From: Eledone cirrhosa
Taxonomy: Eukaryota; Mollusca; Cephalopoda; Octopoda; Eledonidae
Reading direction: 5' to 3'
DNA: 64,000 bases
NCBI GenBank assembly: GCA_964016885.1
Contig: OZ024740.1
Location: 294,836,097-294,900,096 of the forward strand
Below are positions 14,801 to 22,138 of this stretch, piece by piece. The translations under genes were made by a program, and so were the position numbers. Each line of letters starts with the position of its first letter. Position 1 is the first letter of the stretch. The notes beneath the pieces are model-generated. The model did not search any database. It had not been told where the DNA came from and saw only the letters and a program-made list of their open reading frames with translations.

Positions 14801-17335
14801 GAGCAAAAATAATTTCAAATTTTCAATGCCCTAGGGACCGCATTAGGCGATTTAGCGATCTCTCTCTATAATTCTTAGTCTTTCTCTTTTTAGATAGATA
14901 CATACATATAATGTTACGCTCTTATAATATCTGTCTGTATGTCTGCATTACGTCACTTCCCTGAGGATGTCTGTCTGTGTGTGTGTGATTTTGAATCCCT
15001 AAAACTCGAGAAGTACCCAACCGATTTTCTTCAAACTTTACATGCGTATTACTTATGTTTCAGAGAGTGTTATGCATACAAAAAATTCAACTTTTTGATC
15101 CCCTAGGGCCCGCATTAGGTAAAAAACTGCGTTTTTTCAGCTTTTTTGAGGCGTTACATCAGACCTATTTCCTTGAAACTGTAACTATGTATTAGTCAGT
15201 CTCTTCTTCATATCGTGAGCAAAGAAAATCCAACTTTTTTATGGCCTAGGGCTCGCATTAGGTGAAAAACTTCATTTTTTCAGCTTGTTAGGACTTTTTT
15301 GAGGCGTCACGTCTAGCCGATTTTCCCGAAATTTCAAGGCATTTTATGCAGATAAAAAAATTCATTTTCTTGATCCTCTAGGGCGCGCAGTAGGTGAAAA
15401 CCTGCATTTTTCCTGCTTCATCGAGGAAAATCTTAAAGATTATCCAGCCATCAGAGTATTCGGTTTATTTTCTTTACATAGTGTCCAGGCATGCAGTTTT
15501 TCCACGATTAGGTCTGTTGGCGGCCCGCGTTCCAAAATACCTTATCCCGTGCAACGCCGGGTACCACTGCTAGTATGTAATAAAACTTATATATCTCTGA
15601 CTCAACATAGGAAACAAAGAAGAAATGAAAATGCCATTTAAGTGAGACAAAAAGCAAGTAGAGGAAAAGAGGGAGAGAGAGAGAGAGTGGGGTGGGAGGG
15701 AGCAGACACTAGGAGAAAAGTAAGTACAGTAAGGTTGAGTGTAATGTCTTTACTTGAGTTTAAAGCTTATATGTTATTAACAAGATAGAGCAAACAAGTT
15801 TAATCCACAAAGATGTGGATGAATAGATAATTGAAATTTAAAAAAATAATTTTAATAACAAAATCAATAAATCAGTTATATCTATTGAATGAAATCAAAG
15901 AATTTTTATAAGTGTTAAATTTCAGCTTGACAAACTTAAAATTTAACCTGTATTTGTTTCAAAAGGTGATATGAAAGTTCAAGGAAACTATGAGGTTTTG
16001 TAAAGAAAAAAAAAAGACAAACTTACCCCCACCACACTAAAAAAATAACAACAACAAAAACAAAATGTAGAACATCATGAGAAAAGTAATATACTAACAA
16101 CTTTTCCAGGTGCAGGTTTCTTCTCTTTTTTATCTTGCCAGTTATTCAATGTTTGTATTTCTTTTTGTAGCAGTTGTAGTCTTTTACCCGCAGAAGCAAG
16201 AAGTGTTTCCAGTTCTGTTTGTAAACGGTCAATTTCATCTCCTCCAATGCCTTCTTCTTGAGTTCGCGATAACACTGAAGGAAGACAAGCATTGCAATCA
16301 TAACACAATTACACAAAGTCTCGTTTTCTCCTCAGTGTCAACCAGTGTGGTTTTCATAAAAGTACATTTACCAGAAACTTGTTCTCCTATGACATTTATC
16401 AATGGTCTCTCGCCTATGACACAGTCAGCACAAATAAAAACCTCAACTTTGTCTGGCATGAGATCCTCCTAACTAAATTTCTCATCTATTGCATTCAGCT
16501 GTTTCGCATTAGAAGCTTTCAGCCACATGTCCTGATAGAGTTGTACCATGCCATCTCTACACACAATTAAATCCTGAAAAATAACTACAAATACTGGACA
16601 ACACATTTTTTCAAGATCTTTCAAAACAACATTGCTAAAATGCCTGACAAAGATTAGGTTCCCTCTTTAGAGCTTGAAGAAACTTTCTCATCAGTTGCTA
16701 ACTTTCTACTGCTTGCATATTTGGAATGGTGCTGTTGTTTGACAATAATCCATTACTCAGCAGCATTTGAAAACCACAAGCTCATGGATGCAGTTTTTTG
16801 TCTGTTTCTTTTACAGATACTATAATGGCCCCCTGGAACACTGTACTAGTCAGCTGTTCTCTGCCTACTAAAACCAAAGCAATATGCTCTGTATAAATTG
16901 GCAACAAAGTTCACTGAACTTGGTAAAGAAGCAACTGTAACTTACACCCAGGTGATTTTTTGATCTTTTGGTACAAAATAGACTGAATGTTTCAGCCCTC
17001 ATTTCTTAAAAGAACCATCCCTGGTTCTAGGAAACTAAACCACCCATTTAAATTAAAATCTTCCACAATATTTTCATATAAGAACCTTACATTAAGTTAC
17101 TATCTTAGTAATGAAATAATTCATAATTTTAATAAATCCTTCAAAATTCTTCATTTAGAAGCTTTTAGTATATAAAGCTTATAGATTTCAATATATCAGA
17201 CAAACAATATATTCATAATGAAAACTCACCTGATGAGTAAAGAGGACATGATTTTGTATGGTCAACAGGTTTGAGATCTGGAAATTGGAGGGGACAATCC
17301 TTTGAGTCACCTAACCCTTTACCCTTGCCTTTCAT
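403..17335 (-). CDS. TADA3: TADA3 (ADA3), transcriptional adapter 3, N-terminal half, five coding exons
   Basis: ADA3 is a nuclear adapter subunit of the histone acetyltransferase module (with GCN5/PCAF and ADA2) in SAGA and ATAC complexes. Five exons on the minus strand join in phase: 17335-17230, 16274-16099, 10305-10258, 2622-2485 and 652-403. Together they give 718 nt, or 239 codons plus one base. Recognisable family blocks are KDCPLQF near residue 12, VDHTKSCPLY near 24, EEGIGGDEIDRLQTELETLL near 42-61, NWQDKK near 78, GPGRPKNKN near 145, and RFWASVDPYC followed by KIPPLGKHYSERWAQED near 180-230. Vertebrate TADA3 is about 430 residues, so the C-terminal part lies beyond the left edge. 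All five introns are GT-AG. The assignment rests on remembered human TADA3, with strong residue agreement in exons 1, 2, 4 and 5. Confidence 0.95.
796..1008 (-). mobile_element. piggyBac-like MITE, copy 1
   Basis: This 213-bp element is bounded by TTAA at 796-799 and 1005-1008, with terminal inverted repeats reading roughly (T/C)CCTTTAGCATTTA from each end. The same element recurs at 31521-31701. TTAA target duplications with a CCC-starting terminus are characteristic of the piggyBac superfamily. It has no coding capacity. It lies in TADA3 intron 4. Confidence 0.75.
1085..1400 (-). mobile_element. tRNA-derived SINE, long family, copy 1
   Basis: Reading on the minus strand, the copy contains the degenerate end of a tRNA-like head, the conserved block CTTTGCCTTTCATCC followed by a GGTT-type segment, then GATTCTTCCTTTATATC and a CT-rich body ending near GTTACAGGCCCAT. 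It matches the copies at 1955-2215, 25655-25985 and 56825-57190. The edges are approximate. Confidence 0.7.
1955..2215 (-). mobile_element. tRNA-derived SINE, long family, copy 2 (truncated)
   Basis: Same family and orientation as 1085-1400. It shares the ATGGGCCTGTAACTCCTGATG end, the GCCATGTCTTGGG motif, the GA-rich body and the head-proximal block at 2160-2195. The tRNA-like head is largely missing. Confidence 0.7.
2335..2440 (+). mobile_element. LINE 3' terminal fragment
   Basis: About 100 bp ending in GCTAGCATGGAAAAATGGACGTTAAACGGTGATGATG. This is the terminal consensus plus (GAT)n tail of the family-A LINEs at 17.4, 39.8 and 46.8 kb. It is a dead 5'-truncated fragment. Confidence 0.7.
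2485..2622 (-). CDS. TADA3: TADA3 coding exon 4
   Basis: This 138-nt exon (46 codons, phase 0-0) has a TTTTTCTACAG acceptor and a GTTAGT donor (2484-2479). It encodes a lysine-rich stretch (VVKRGKGGSG, PNKKFKD) ending in GPGRPKNKN, which aligns with GPGRPKSKN of vertebrate TADA3. The basic low-complexity composition is normal for this linker in the family. Confidence 0.9.
2641..4429. other. Intronic AT-rich sequence (TADA3 intron 3)
   Basis: A purine-rich run of A and AAAAG units lies at 2645-2680. An AC/TA microsatellite lies at 4308-4362. I found no exon, tRNA or clear transposon in the rest. Confidence 0.5.
4430..5250 (-). mobile_element. Penelope-like element (PLE) remnant: end of RT and GIY-YIG region
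   Basis: On the minus strand, 4899-4705 encodes MTWYNPPHNINMKSDVAKNS, then later a segment ending FRCMPIMPSIIKS. This matches the PLE signature W(F/Y)NPP(F/Y)...NVxTNIGK...(S)YSCMPNxxxIIxxH just before the GIY-YIG endonuclease. Further downstream, broken frames give HIQKFLASTQDRSFNYCHLKNNTTL, resembling the (F)xxRxxNHxxSFxxxxxKNxTxL(S) part of PLE GIY-YIG domains. Upstream (about 5000-4930) a frame gives FNKITEYYRE, as in the same proteins. Several stops and frameshifts show it is dead. The family call is from memory of PLE proteins; the edges are approximate. Confidence 0.7.
5251..6180. other. Intronic sequence without recognised genes
   Basis: Contains a CT/CA microsatellite at 5308-5342 and a TATA/GTGTG microsatellite at 5905-5950. 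Short open frames here have no supporting splice sites or similarity that I can see. Confidence 0.45.
6182..6362 (-). mobile_element. Non-LTR retrotransposon C-terminal fragment
   Basis: The minus strand reads GRPRSRWRNEVINHAGINW, then after a stop MWEACVKQW, then ends in a (GAT)n-like tail (TGATGATGAGGATGATGATG). GRP-x-x-RW...W...G(E)AxVQQW is the extreme C-terminus of a widespread animal LINE type distinct from the two large families in this window. It is 5' truncated and mutated. Confidence 0.65.
6363..10257. other. Long AT-rich intronic stretch (TADA3 intron 3)
   Basis: Nearly 4 kb of AT-rich sequence. The only repeat-like piece I recognise is a short reversed LINE 3' end at about 8985-9035 (CATCATCACTGTTTAACACC...CCATGGGTTAGACG). 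I see no exons of TADA3 or other genes. Confidence 0.45.
10258..10305 (-). CDS. TADA3: TADA3 48-nt micro-exon (coding exon 3)
   Basis: A 48-nt, phase 0-0 exon is bounded by an acceptor (TTTCAG) and a consensus GTAAGT donor (10257-10252). It encodes the 16-residue linker ENSVVKNKNETLKNFP. This corresponds to the weakly conserved basic linker between the NWQDKK helix and the GPGRPK block, so the evidence is splice-site quality and phase rather than sequence identity. Skipping it would not change the frame, so it may be alternatively spliced. Confidence 0.75.
10470..10620 (-). mobile_element. SINE fragment, GTCGATAAA family
   Basis: On the minus strand it carries TTTTAAATGCTGCCATAGTC and then the CTTTGC...CTTCCGGGGTTGATAAA-type block, ending in the CAGTACTGGGGTCAATT motif. 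It is diverged and lacks an intact head. Confidence 0.6.
10622..10970 (-). mobile_element. L2/CR1-type LINE 3' fragment
   Basis: The minus-strand frame gives SHDFRKHFSMLRAAKAWNKL then PASVVSCRDTVSFKTSML. This matches the C-terminal LINE signature (F)S.RAA..WN.LP..VV.....SFK..L of the CR1/L2 group. A short (ATT)n run at 10630-10650 lies where the 3' tail is expected. Only the last part of the RT ORF is present. Confidence 0.65.
11050..11480 (+). mobile_element. LINE C-terminal fragment (family A/B type), degenerate
   Basis: Broken frames follow the LINE end: GSLYDAA, then HSTGCVIE-like remains of LRWMCN, then VQERNLHW-GHIMHMQDDSCIKKC, then (R)ALHRQWDKLVKTDLKTLSLM. This follows the order seen in the intact copies (RLYDAC, LRWMCN, RRLRWYGHVMRM, GRPRKTWDEL). 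Many substitutions and indels mark it as old. Confidence 0.7.
12238..12627 (-). mobile_element. tRNA-derived SINE with LINE-B-like tail, copy 1
   Basis: Read on the minus strand: a tRNA-like head (GGCACATGGCTTAGTG, an A-box-like motif, then GGTTGTGAGTTCAATTC, a B-box-like motif), a body with CTTGAGCAAGACACTTTATTTC, a TCGTGGAGGTGCCACGGC unit repeated with variation, GTTAGGAAGGGCATCCAGC, and a terminal CCTTGCAAGCAGGGA block running into (TGA)n. The same structure occurs at 23403, 31955, 39090 and 53643. Confidence 0.85.
12735..13270. repeat. LINE/SINE 3'-end-like degenerate repeat
   Basis: Contains GAGGAAGGGCATCCAGCC (12824-12842, plus) and later TGGATGAATGCTCTTCCTAATG (13072-13094, the reverse sense). 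Both are fragments of the GTTAGGAAGGGCATCCAGC module common to the LINE and SINE tails. A TATA microsatellite sits at 12905-12921. The open frame across it has no independent support as a gene. Confidence 0.5.
13271..13799. other. Intronic sequence, nothing recognised
   Basis: AT-rich, with no repeat family, exon or RNA gene that I can identify. Confidence 0.4.
13800..14090 (-). mobile_element. Degenerate tRNA-derived SINE
   Basis: On the minus strand there is a B-box-like GCATTCAGAGTTCAAATCCTG, then a body with GGTGATAAACATGATCCATC and ACACCACC. A related copy is at about 24110-24430, sharing the CATGAC/TTTCAGGG...CCAC order. A second head-like segment follows at 14130-14195. Confidence 0.5.
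14205..14658 (-). mobile_element. Helitron-like 5' region, inverted copy (left arm)
   Basis: Read leftward from 14658, the sequence begins TCTATATATCTAAAACAGAG and continues ATGTCTGTCTGTC, then AACCGATTGTTTTCAAACTT, and ATGCCCTAGGGACCGCATTA at about 14500. It mirrors 14695-14960 over roughly 260 bp. A further TATATATAACCAGC...CTGTCTGTCTGTCC start in plus orientation lies at 14205-14240. No coding capacity is seen. Confidence 0.7.
14651..14702. repeat. 21-bp perfect palindrome at Helitron junction
   Basis: The arm 14651-14671 (TATATAGACTAGCAGAAAACC) is the exact reverse complement of 14682-14702. The loop is 10 nt. Both arms contain CTAG, the typical Helitron 3' terminal tetranucleotide, beside a TC start. 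The palindrome separates the two opposed copies. Confidence 0.95.
14695..15573 (+). mobile_element. Non-autonomous Helitron-like element
   Basis: The 5' end is TCTATATATATAAAACTGAG, followed by ATGTCTGTCTGTGTGTGTG. The 3' end carries a CCCG...CGGG stem (15546-15561), then TACCACTGCTAG ending in CTAG at 15570-15573 before a T. TC...hairpin-CTRR termini without terminal inverted repeats are the Helitron hallmark. Internally the module CCCTAGGG(C/A)C(G/C)GCATTAG recurs at about 14831, 15102, 15245 and 15378, each followed by a lysine/phenylalanine-like T-rich stretch. No Rep/helicase gene is present. Confidence 0.75.
15574..16098. other. Intronic sequence with GA-rich tract
   Basis: A purine tract (GAGAGAGAG...) lies at 15665-15712 and an A-rich run at 16000-16060. 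No gene is recognised. Confidence 0.45.
16099..16274 (-). CDS. TADA3: TADA3 coding exon 2
   Basis: This 176-nt exon starts after a strong acceptor (polypyrimidine tract then CAG, 16275-16277), completes the split codon from exon 1 and ends in phase 0. It encodes VLSRTQEEGIGGDEIDRLQ, a leucine-rich helix with LETLL, and NWQDKKEKKP. These correspond to the conserved N-terminal helical segment of ADA3. The preferred donor is GTTAGT at 16098-16093, the same hexamer used by exon 4. An alternative GT three bases upstream would drop one valine without changing the frame. Confidence 0.93.
17005..17165. repeat. Unclassified dispersed repeat, copy 1
   Basis: About 150 bp (CTGGTTCTAGGAAACTAAAC, CACCCATTT...AAATTAAAATCTTCC, AAGAACCTTACATTAAGTTAC, CAAAATTCTTCATT) recurs in the same orientation at 30575-30733. 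The family is unknown to me. It lies in TADA3 intron 1, near exon 1. Confidence 0.75.
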
Positions 17336-17340
17336 GATGT
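17230..17340 (-). CDS. TADA3: TADA3 first coding exon
   Basis: The ATG is at 17335-17333 and the coding part is 106 nt, ending in phase 1 before a GTGAGT donor (17229-17224). It encodes 35 residues beginning MKGKGKGLGDSKDCPLQF, matching the animal TADA3 N-terminus, which has KDCPLQF just after the start. Immediately upstream of the ATG on the minus strand is a pyrimidine-rich stretch ending in TTTTGTAG at 17341-17342. This looks like a splice acceptor, so a non-coding 5' exon probably lies further right. A LINE copy in the opposite orientation begins about 100 bp upstream of that acceptor. Confidence 0.92.
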
Positions 17341-17440
17341 CTACAAAACAAATACCAGAAGAAAAGAAGATATTTAGTACTTCAAATTATTTTTGATTAT
17401 ATATTATAATTAACAATAAAGAAAATAAATAAATATATAT

Positions 17441-19978
17441 AGCAATTAGAGTCGTACACTATAGAGGAACAGTGGGAATTCCTGAAAGCTAACCTGCTGA
17501 AGGCGACAGATGAAACCTGTGGCTGGAGCAGGCCTATAGGCAGGAGGAGAGTAACTTGGTGGTGGAACAGTAAGGTGGAGAGGTCAATCAAGGCCAAAAA
17601 GCAGGCTTGGAAAGCATGGCGGGATGGGGGAAGTAGAGAAGACTATCAAGTGGCCAGGAGGGAAGGTAGGAGACAAGTGTACTTCGCAAGAAGGGAAGCA
17701 GAGGAAAGAAAGTTCAAGCATGTTCTACAACGTGAGGACTAAAAACGTGAGGTGTTCAGGATTGCTAGGCAATGTGTCAAGGAAAACAGTGATATTGTCG
17801 GAGAGAAGTGTGTCCTAAATGATGTACTTGCCATCACTGACGCTGATAAGAAGGTAGCTTGGAAGTGTCACTACGAAAGGCTACTAAATGAGGAGAATAA
17901 TTGGGAGAAAGACAGTCTCCCCCACATTGACCCAATAGAGGGACCAGCAGTGCTAGTTGAAGGTAGTATAATAAGTAAGGCGATCAAAGACATGAAGACG
18001 GACGGGCCTTCGGAAATAGTTGCCGAAATGCTGAAAGCATCTGGAACGGAGGGACACACTATGGTCACCCGGATAGTAAACCAAGTCATACAGAATGGGG
18101 TCGTTCCGAAGGACTGGCGCAGTAGCATCATCATTAACTGCTACAAGGCTAAAGGTGATGCCCTAGATAGGGGAAACTATAGAAGCATTAAATTAAATGA
18201 CCAGGTCATGAAGGTCACAGAAAAAGTAATAGCGCAACTAATCAGAGAGCGAATTGATCTAGACGAAATGCAGTTTGGGTTTGTGTCAGGAAAAAGTACA
18301 ACAGACGCTCTTTTCATTGTACGACAACTACAGGAGAAGTACCTAGCTAAAAGTAAACCCCTATACTTAGCTTTTGTTGACTTGGAGAAAGCCTTTGACA
18401 GCGTACCCCGCTTGATTATCTGGTGGGCCCTTAGAAAACTAGGTGTTGATGAATGGCTTGTGAGAGCTATACAAGCCATGTATAAAGAAACAGTCAGCAA
18501 GGTTAGAATTAACAACGAATATAGTGAAGAGTTTAGCGTAAAAGTTGGTGTTCATCAGGGCTCCGTCCTTAGCCCCCTACTATTTATTATTGCCCTTCAG
18601 GCTATAACAGAGGAGTTCAAGACCGGCTGCCCATGGGAACTCCTATATGCAGATGATCTAACGCTCATAGCTGAATCAATGGCTGAACTAGAGAAGAAAT
18701 TCCAAACATGGAAGCATGGCCTAGAATCAAAAGGCCTTAAAGTTAAATTGTCTAAGACTAAAGTTCTAGTTTGTAGGAAGGAAAATAGGGCACCGGTCCC
18801 ATCTGGGAAATGGCCATGCTCAGTGTGTAGGAAAGGAGTAGGTAGAAACTCCATTTTATGTCCCAAATGCAAAGTATGGGTACATAAAAGATGTAGTGGG
18901 ATCACAGGTAAGCTAACTAAGAATATAGATTTTATATGTGGCCGGTGCTCTGGTGCAATAAGTAGCAAGTGCCCACAGAATACTAACTCATTCCATTGCA
19001 CAGATGGTTCTATAGAAATAGTGGATAGCTTCTGTTACCTGGGTGATAAAATCAGCAGTGGGGGACGGTGCTCTGAAAGTACTGTAGCTAGAGTCAGAAC
19101 GGGATGGAAAAAGTTCAGAGAGCTTATACCACTATTGGCCGCTAAAGGGTTCTCTCTAAAAATGAAAGGCAGGCTGTATGATGCCTGCATACAAACAGCA
19201 ATATTACATGGCAGTGAGACCTGGGCATTGTGTGCAGAGGATATACGCAGACTGGAGAGAAACGAAGCTTGCATGCTCCGCTGGATGTGTAATAGTAATA
19301 TACGTGAACGGCAAAGCATAAACGGACTAAGGGAGAAATTAGAAATAAGAGGGATCAGATGTTGTTTACTCGAGAGAAGACTACGTTGGTATAGTCACGT
19401 GATGCGGATGAAAGACAGCTGTATAAAAAAGTGCAGGGCAATAAAAATAGACGGTAGCCACGGAGTAGGCAGACCCAGAAAAACCTGGGACGACTTAATA
19501 AATTCCGACCTCACACACTTACACCTCTCCAAGACAATGTCACTGGACCGAGAGCTTTGGCGCTACACAGTAATAGAGAAGACCCGCCTTACCTAAGTAC
19601 AAAGTGAAACCTACTAAAGTCAGTAGGCACCTCTAACAAAATACACCCCCGTCCCACTACCCACACCACCCCTTTCAATGTAAAGTTATGTTGGTGTCAC
19701 AACATCCAGCCCGAAACAAATGAGATCGTGTAGGTGTCACGACAAAAAAACACAGTCCACGCTGTAATGTGGCCGTGTAGGTAACACGGTAAAAACCTCC
19801 CAGTTCCACACTGTAAATGTGATTGGTGTTAGGAAGGGCATCCAGCTGTAGAAAACCAGCCAGACAGTCCTATGCGAGCAAGACAACCACTCTTGCCTCA
19901 AGTGGGAAAACTCCCGTCCAAACCCATGCAAGCGTGGAATATGGACGTTAAACGATGATGATGATGATGATGATTATG
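17441..19978 (+). mobile_element. Family-A LINE, 5'-truncated copy A1
   Basis: A non-LTR retrotransposon copy starting in the linker after the endonuclease domain. It contains the whole RT, a PHD-like finger, the C-terminal domain and a 3' UTR that ends ATGGACGTTAAACGATGATGATG. The left junction abuts an AT-rich stretch (AAATATATAT). It corresponds closely to 40504-43085 of copy A3. Its orientation is opposite to TADA3. Confidence 0.92.
17443..19596 (+). pseudogene. LINE RT ORF fragment with one premature stop
   Basis: A 718-codon frame is open except for TAA at 17740-17742, where copy A3 has CAA (Gln). RT motifs are AFVDLEKAFDSVP (A), HQGSVLSPLLFIIALQA (B) and LLYADDLTLIAES (C). The PHD-like finger is at about 18817-18948. 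The C-terminus has LRWMCN, RRLRWYSHVMRM and GRPRKTWDDL. Relative to A3 there are in-frame losses near 17820 (two codons) and 18000 (three codons, within TGKAAGPSE). The frame from 17752 onward is otherwise uninterrupted, so the copy is young. It lacks the endonuclease and cannot be autonomous. Confidence 0.9.
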
Positions 19979-20345
19979 TAAAGTGGTTATGTAGATGTCA
20001 TGACAAAAAATACCCAGTATACACTGTTAGGTGGTCATGTAGGTGTCAGGAGAAAAAGCACCCGGCACACACTGTTAAGTGGTTTTGTAGGTGTCATGAC
20101 AAAAATCATCCAGTACACATGAATGAGAGAAAAGCTGAGCATAAGAAGGATTTGATACAGCGTACAAGAGAGAAGACTGCACTGGTGTGGACATGTGATG
20201 CATATGAAGAATGATAGCTGCATAAAAATGTGCAGGGAACTCAAAATTGATGGAAACTGTGGAAAAGGTAGATCCAGAAAAACTTAGGATGATGACACAG
20301 GATCAAGTCATTTGGCGACATGCTGTATAAAAAACTCGCAATCTA
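19979..20345 (+). mobile_element. LINE 3' UTR subrepeats and C-terminal fragment
   Basis: 19979-20110 holds about three units of the GTGG-TGTAGGTGTCA(T)GACAAAAA-CACCCAG(T)...CACTGT subrepeat. From 20130, broken frames give VQERRLHWCGHVMHMKNDSC, then CRELKIDGNCGKGRSRKT, the LINE C-terminal end. The order (UTR-like units before coding) shows a composite of two fragments. Confidence 0.7.
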
Positions 20346-20659
20346 ATATGAGTGGGGTTAAATGCAAACAGAGAGGTAGACAGTCTCTTTCCCTCAGTCC
20401 ACCTTCTCCACCATAACACCCCCATATTAGATGTAACTCACTCTCTTTAAAGCAACCTCCATAACCCACTGCTTCCTCTCCCATCGCGGTAAGATGCCCC
20501 CTCCCTTAGTTCTATCAATACTTCATTAGTAAAGGGGCTTTCATAAAAATGTATCTATTCTACTCTGTATATATCTTTACCCTTTTTTGTCTACTTTTCA
20601 TGCTAGCATGGGTCAGATGAGTTGTCCTGTTGTGAGACATGTCAGATTAGGTGACCGTG

Positions 20660-20965
20660 TCTTGCGTGGTTTCTATGAATGGATGCCCTTTCTAATGCCA
20701 GCTACATAACAGCATGGACTGGGTCCTTTTTCATTGTCTCTCCAGCATGATCACCTTACAGAGTGGGTTGTGTGCTTTTTGTCATGTCACCAACATGATC
20801 ACTTTACAGAGTGGACTGGGTACTTTTTTAGTTGTCATCAGCACAACCAACCTATTGGGTGGATTGAGTTTTTTGTTGTCACCAGCATGGTATACTAAGG
20901 GCTTTGTTGTGTTAACAGCATGACCACTTTACAAGGTGGACTAAGTGCTTTTTGTCATTGTGGGT
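20660..20965 (-). repeat. LINE/SINE 3' UTR subrepeats, reversed
   Basis: Five or so units of CTTTACAGAGTGGACTGGGTACTTTTT...GTCA(C)CAGCAT(G) spaced about 45-50 bp, starting with GAATGGATGCCCTTTCTAATGCC. This is the reverse complement of the subrepeat seen in LINE 3' UTRs elsewhere in the window. Confidence 0.75.
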
Positions 20966-21690
20966 GAGTGTGTCTAGCTTTCCATGATTGTATGCATGGA
21001 TTGGACAGGAGAGGTGAATCAAATGTAGAAGATAGGGGGATGAGGGAGAGTGTGGTGTGTGTATGTAGGAGAGATAGTTCTAAGGTGGGGGACTTAGCTG
21101 AGGAAGGGGGTGAGTGTTAAGACATGGGAGAGGAAAAGATGAAGGCGCAGACTTCTAGATGTTTGCTTCATCCTGCACATGAGAAAGCAGGTCATCTGAC
21201 ATCACTAGAGATCTCAATCTCTTTAAGCAGTTTAATTTTGCAAGGTCAGCTTTTATCACTTCATCCCAAGCTTTCCTAGGTCTTCCTCTTCCATAGTTTC
21301 CTTCAATTTTGAGTACCCTGCACCTTTTTATACAGCTATCATCATCCATATACATCACATGTCCATACCACCACATTCTCCTCTCCAGCACACTGCATCT
21401 GATCCCTTTTATGCCCAATTTCTCTCTCAGTTCATTGATGCTTCACTATTAATGTATATTACTATTACATACAAACTTCATTTCTTTCCAATCTTCGTAG
21501 GTCTTCTGCACACAGCACTCACTTCCATGCAGCACTATTGTTCTTACACAAGCATCATACAATTTGCCTTTCATTTGATAGAGTTTGTTTCCTGTGAGCA
21601 TTTACTGCTTACTATTTTGGTGCATCGACCACATGCAAAACCTACATTCTTTGCTAGTCTGAAATCCCACTACATCTCGTGTGTGTTACG
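20966..21690 (-). mobile_element. LINE C-terminal fragment with internal deletion
   Basis: Minus-strand 21418-21155 encodes IKGIRCSVLERRMWWYGHVM, then GRGRPRKAWDEVIKADLAKLN, the LINE C-terminus. Further upstream on that strand (21690-21480), remnants of the PHD-like finger (CGRCTK) are joined to the KLYDACV..LHGSE segment without the intervening VDSFCYLGD block. This indicates an internal deletion. Confidence 0.75.
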
Positions 21691-21887
21691 TATATATATA
21701 TGCGTGTGTGTGTCTGTGGTTGTTTATGTTCCATGAATTAACAGTACCAGACTTTTGGAGCAGATATAATCAACTAAAATAACCTTCAGTCAAGTGACTG
21801 ATACCAGTAAAAGAATAAAATAGAACAATTATATATACATATACACTAGAATTCCACTCAGTGTGTGTCCATGTGAGAATTTTTCCT

Positions 21888-22108
21888 TATACAAGGGGGT
21901 GCTGAAAAGTTCTTGGCTTTGGGTGAAAGAAAATACAGGAAGATCAGTTAATTATGATTTTATCCAACATATTCCCCTCTCAGATTCACACACTTATTGC
22001 AGTGGTCCTTCAGCTTTTCTAAGCTCCGTAAAAAGAACTTGGAAGGTTGAGCTTCCAACCAGGCCTCTGTAGTGATCAAGCCAGCAACTTTTCAGCACCC
22101 CCTCTTAT
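21888..22108. mobile_element. Tc1/mariner-like MITE
   Basis: The termini are inverted: CAAGGGGGTGCTGAAAAGTT at 21892-21911, and the reverse complement of the right end reads AAGAGGGGGTGCTGAAAAGTT (22106-22086). TATA flanks both sides, consistent with a TA target duplication. At about 215 bp it is non-autonomous. Superfamily assignment is inferred from the TA flank and TIR style. Confidence 0.65.
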
Positions 22109-22138
22109 ATATTTGGTTGTGTATGTATCTGTATATAT

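Noticed and set aside
16110..16472. 120-residue plus-strand open frame
   Set aside because: It is the antisense of TADA3 exon 2 plus intron.
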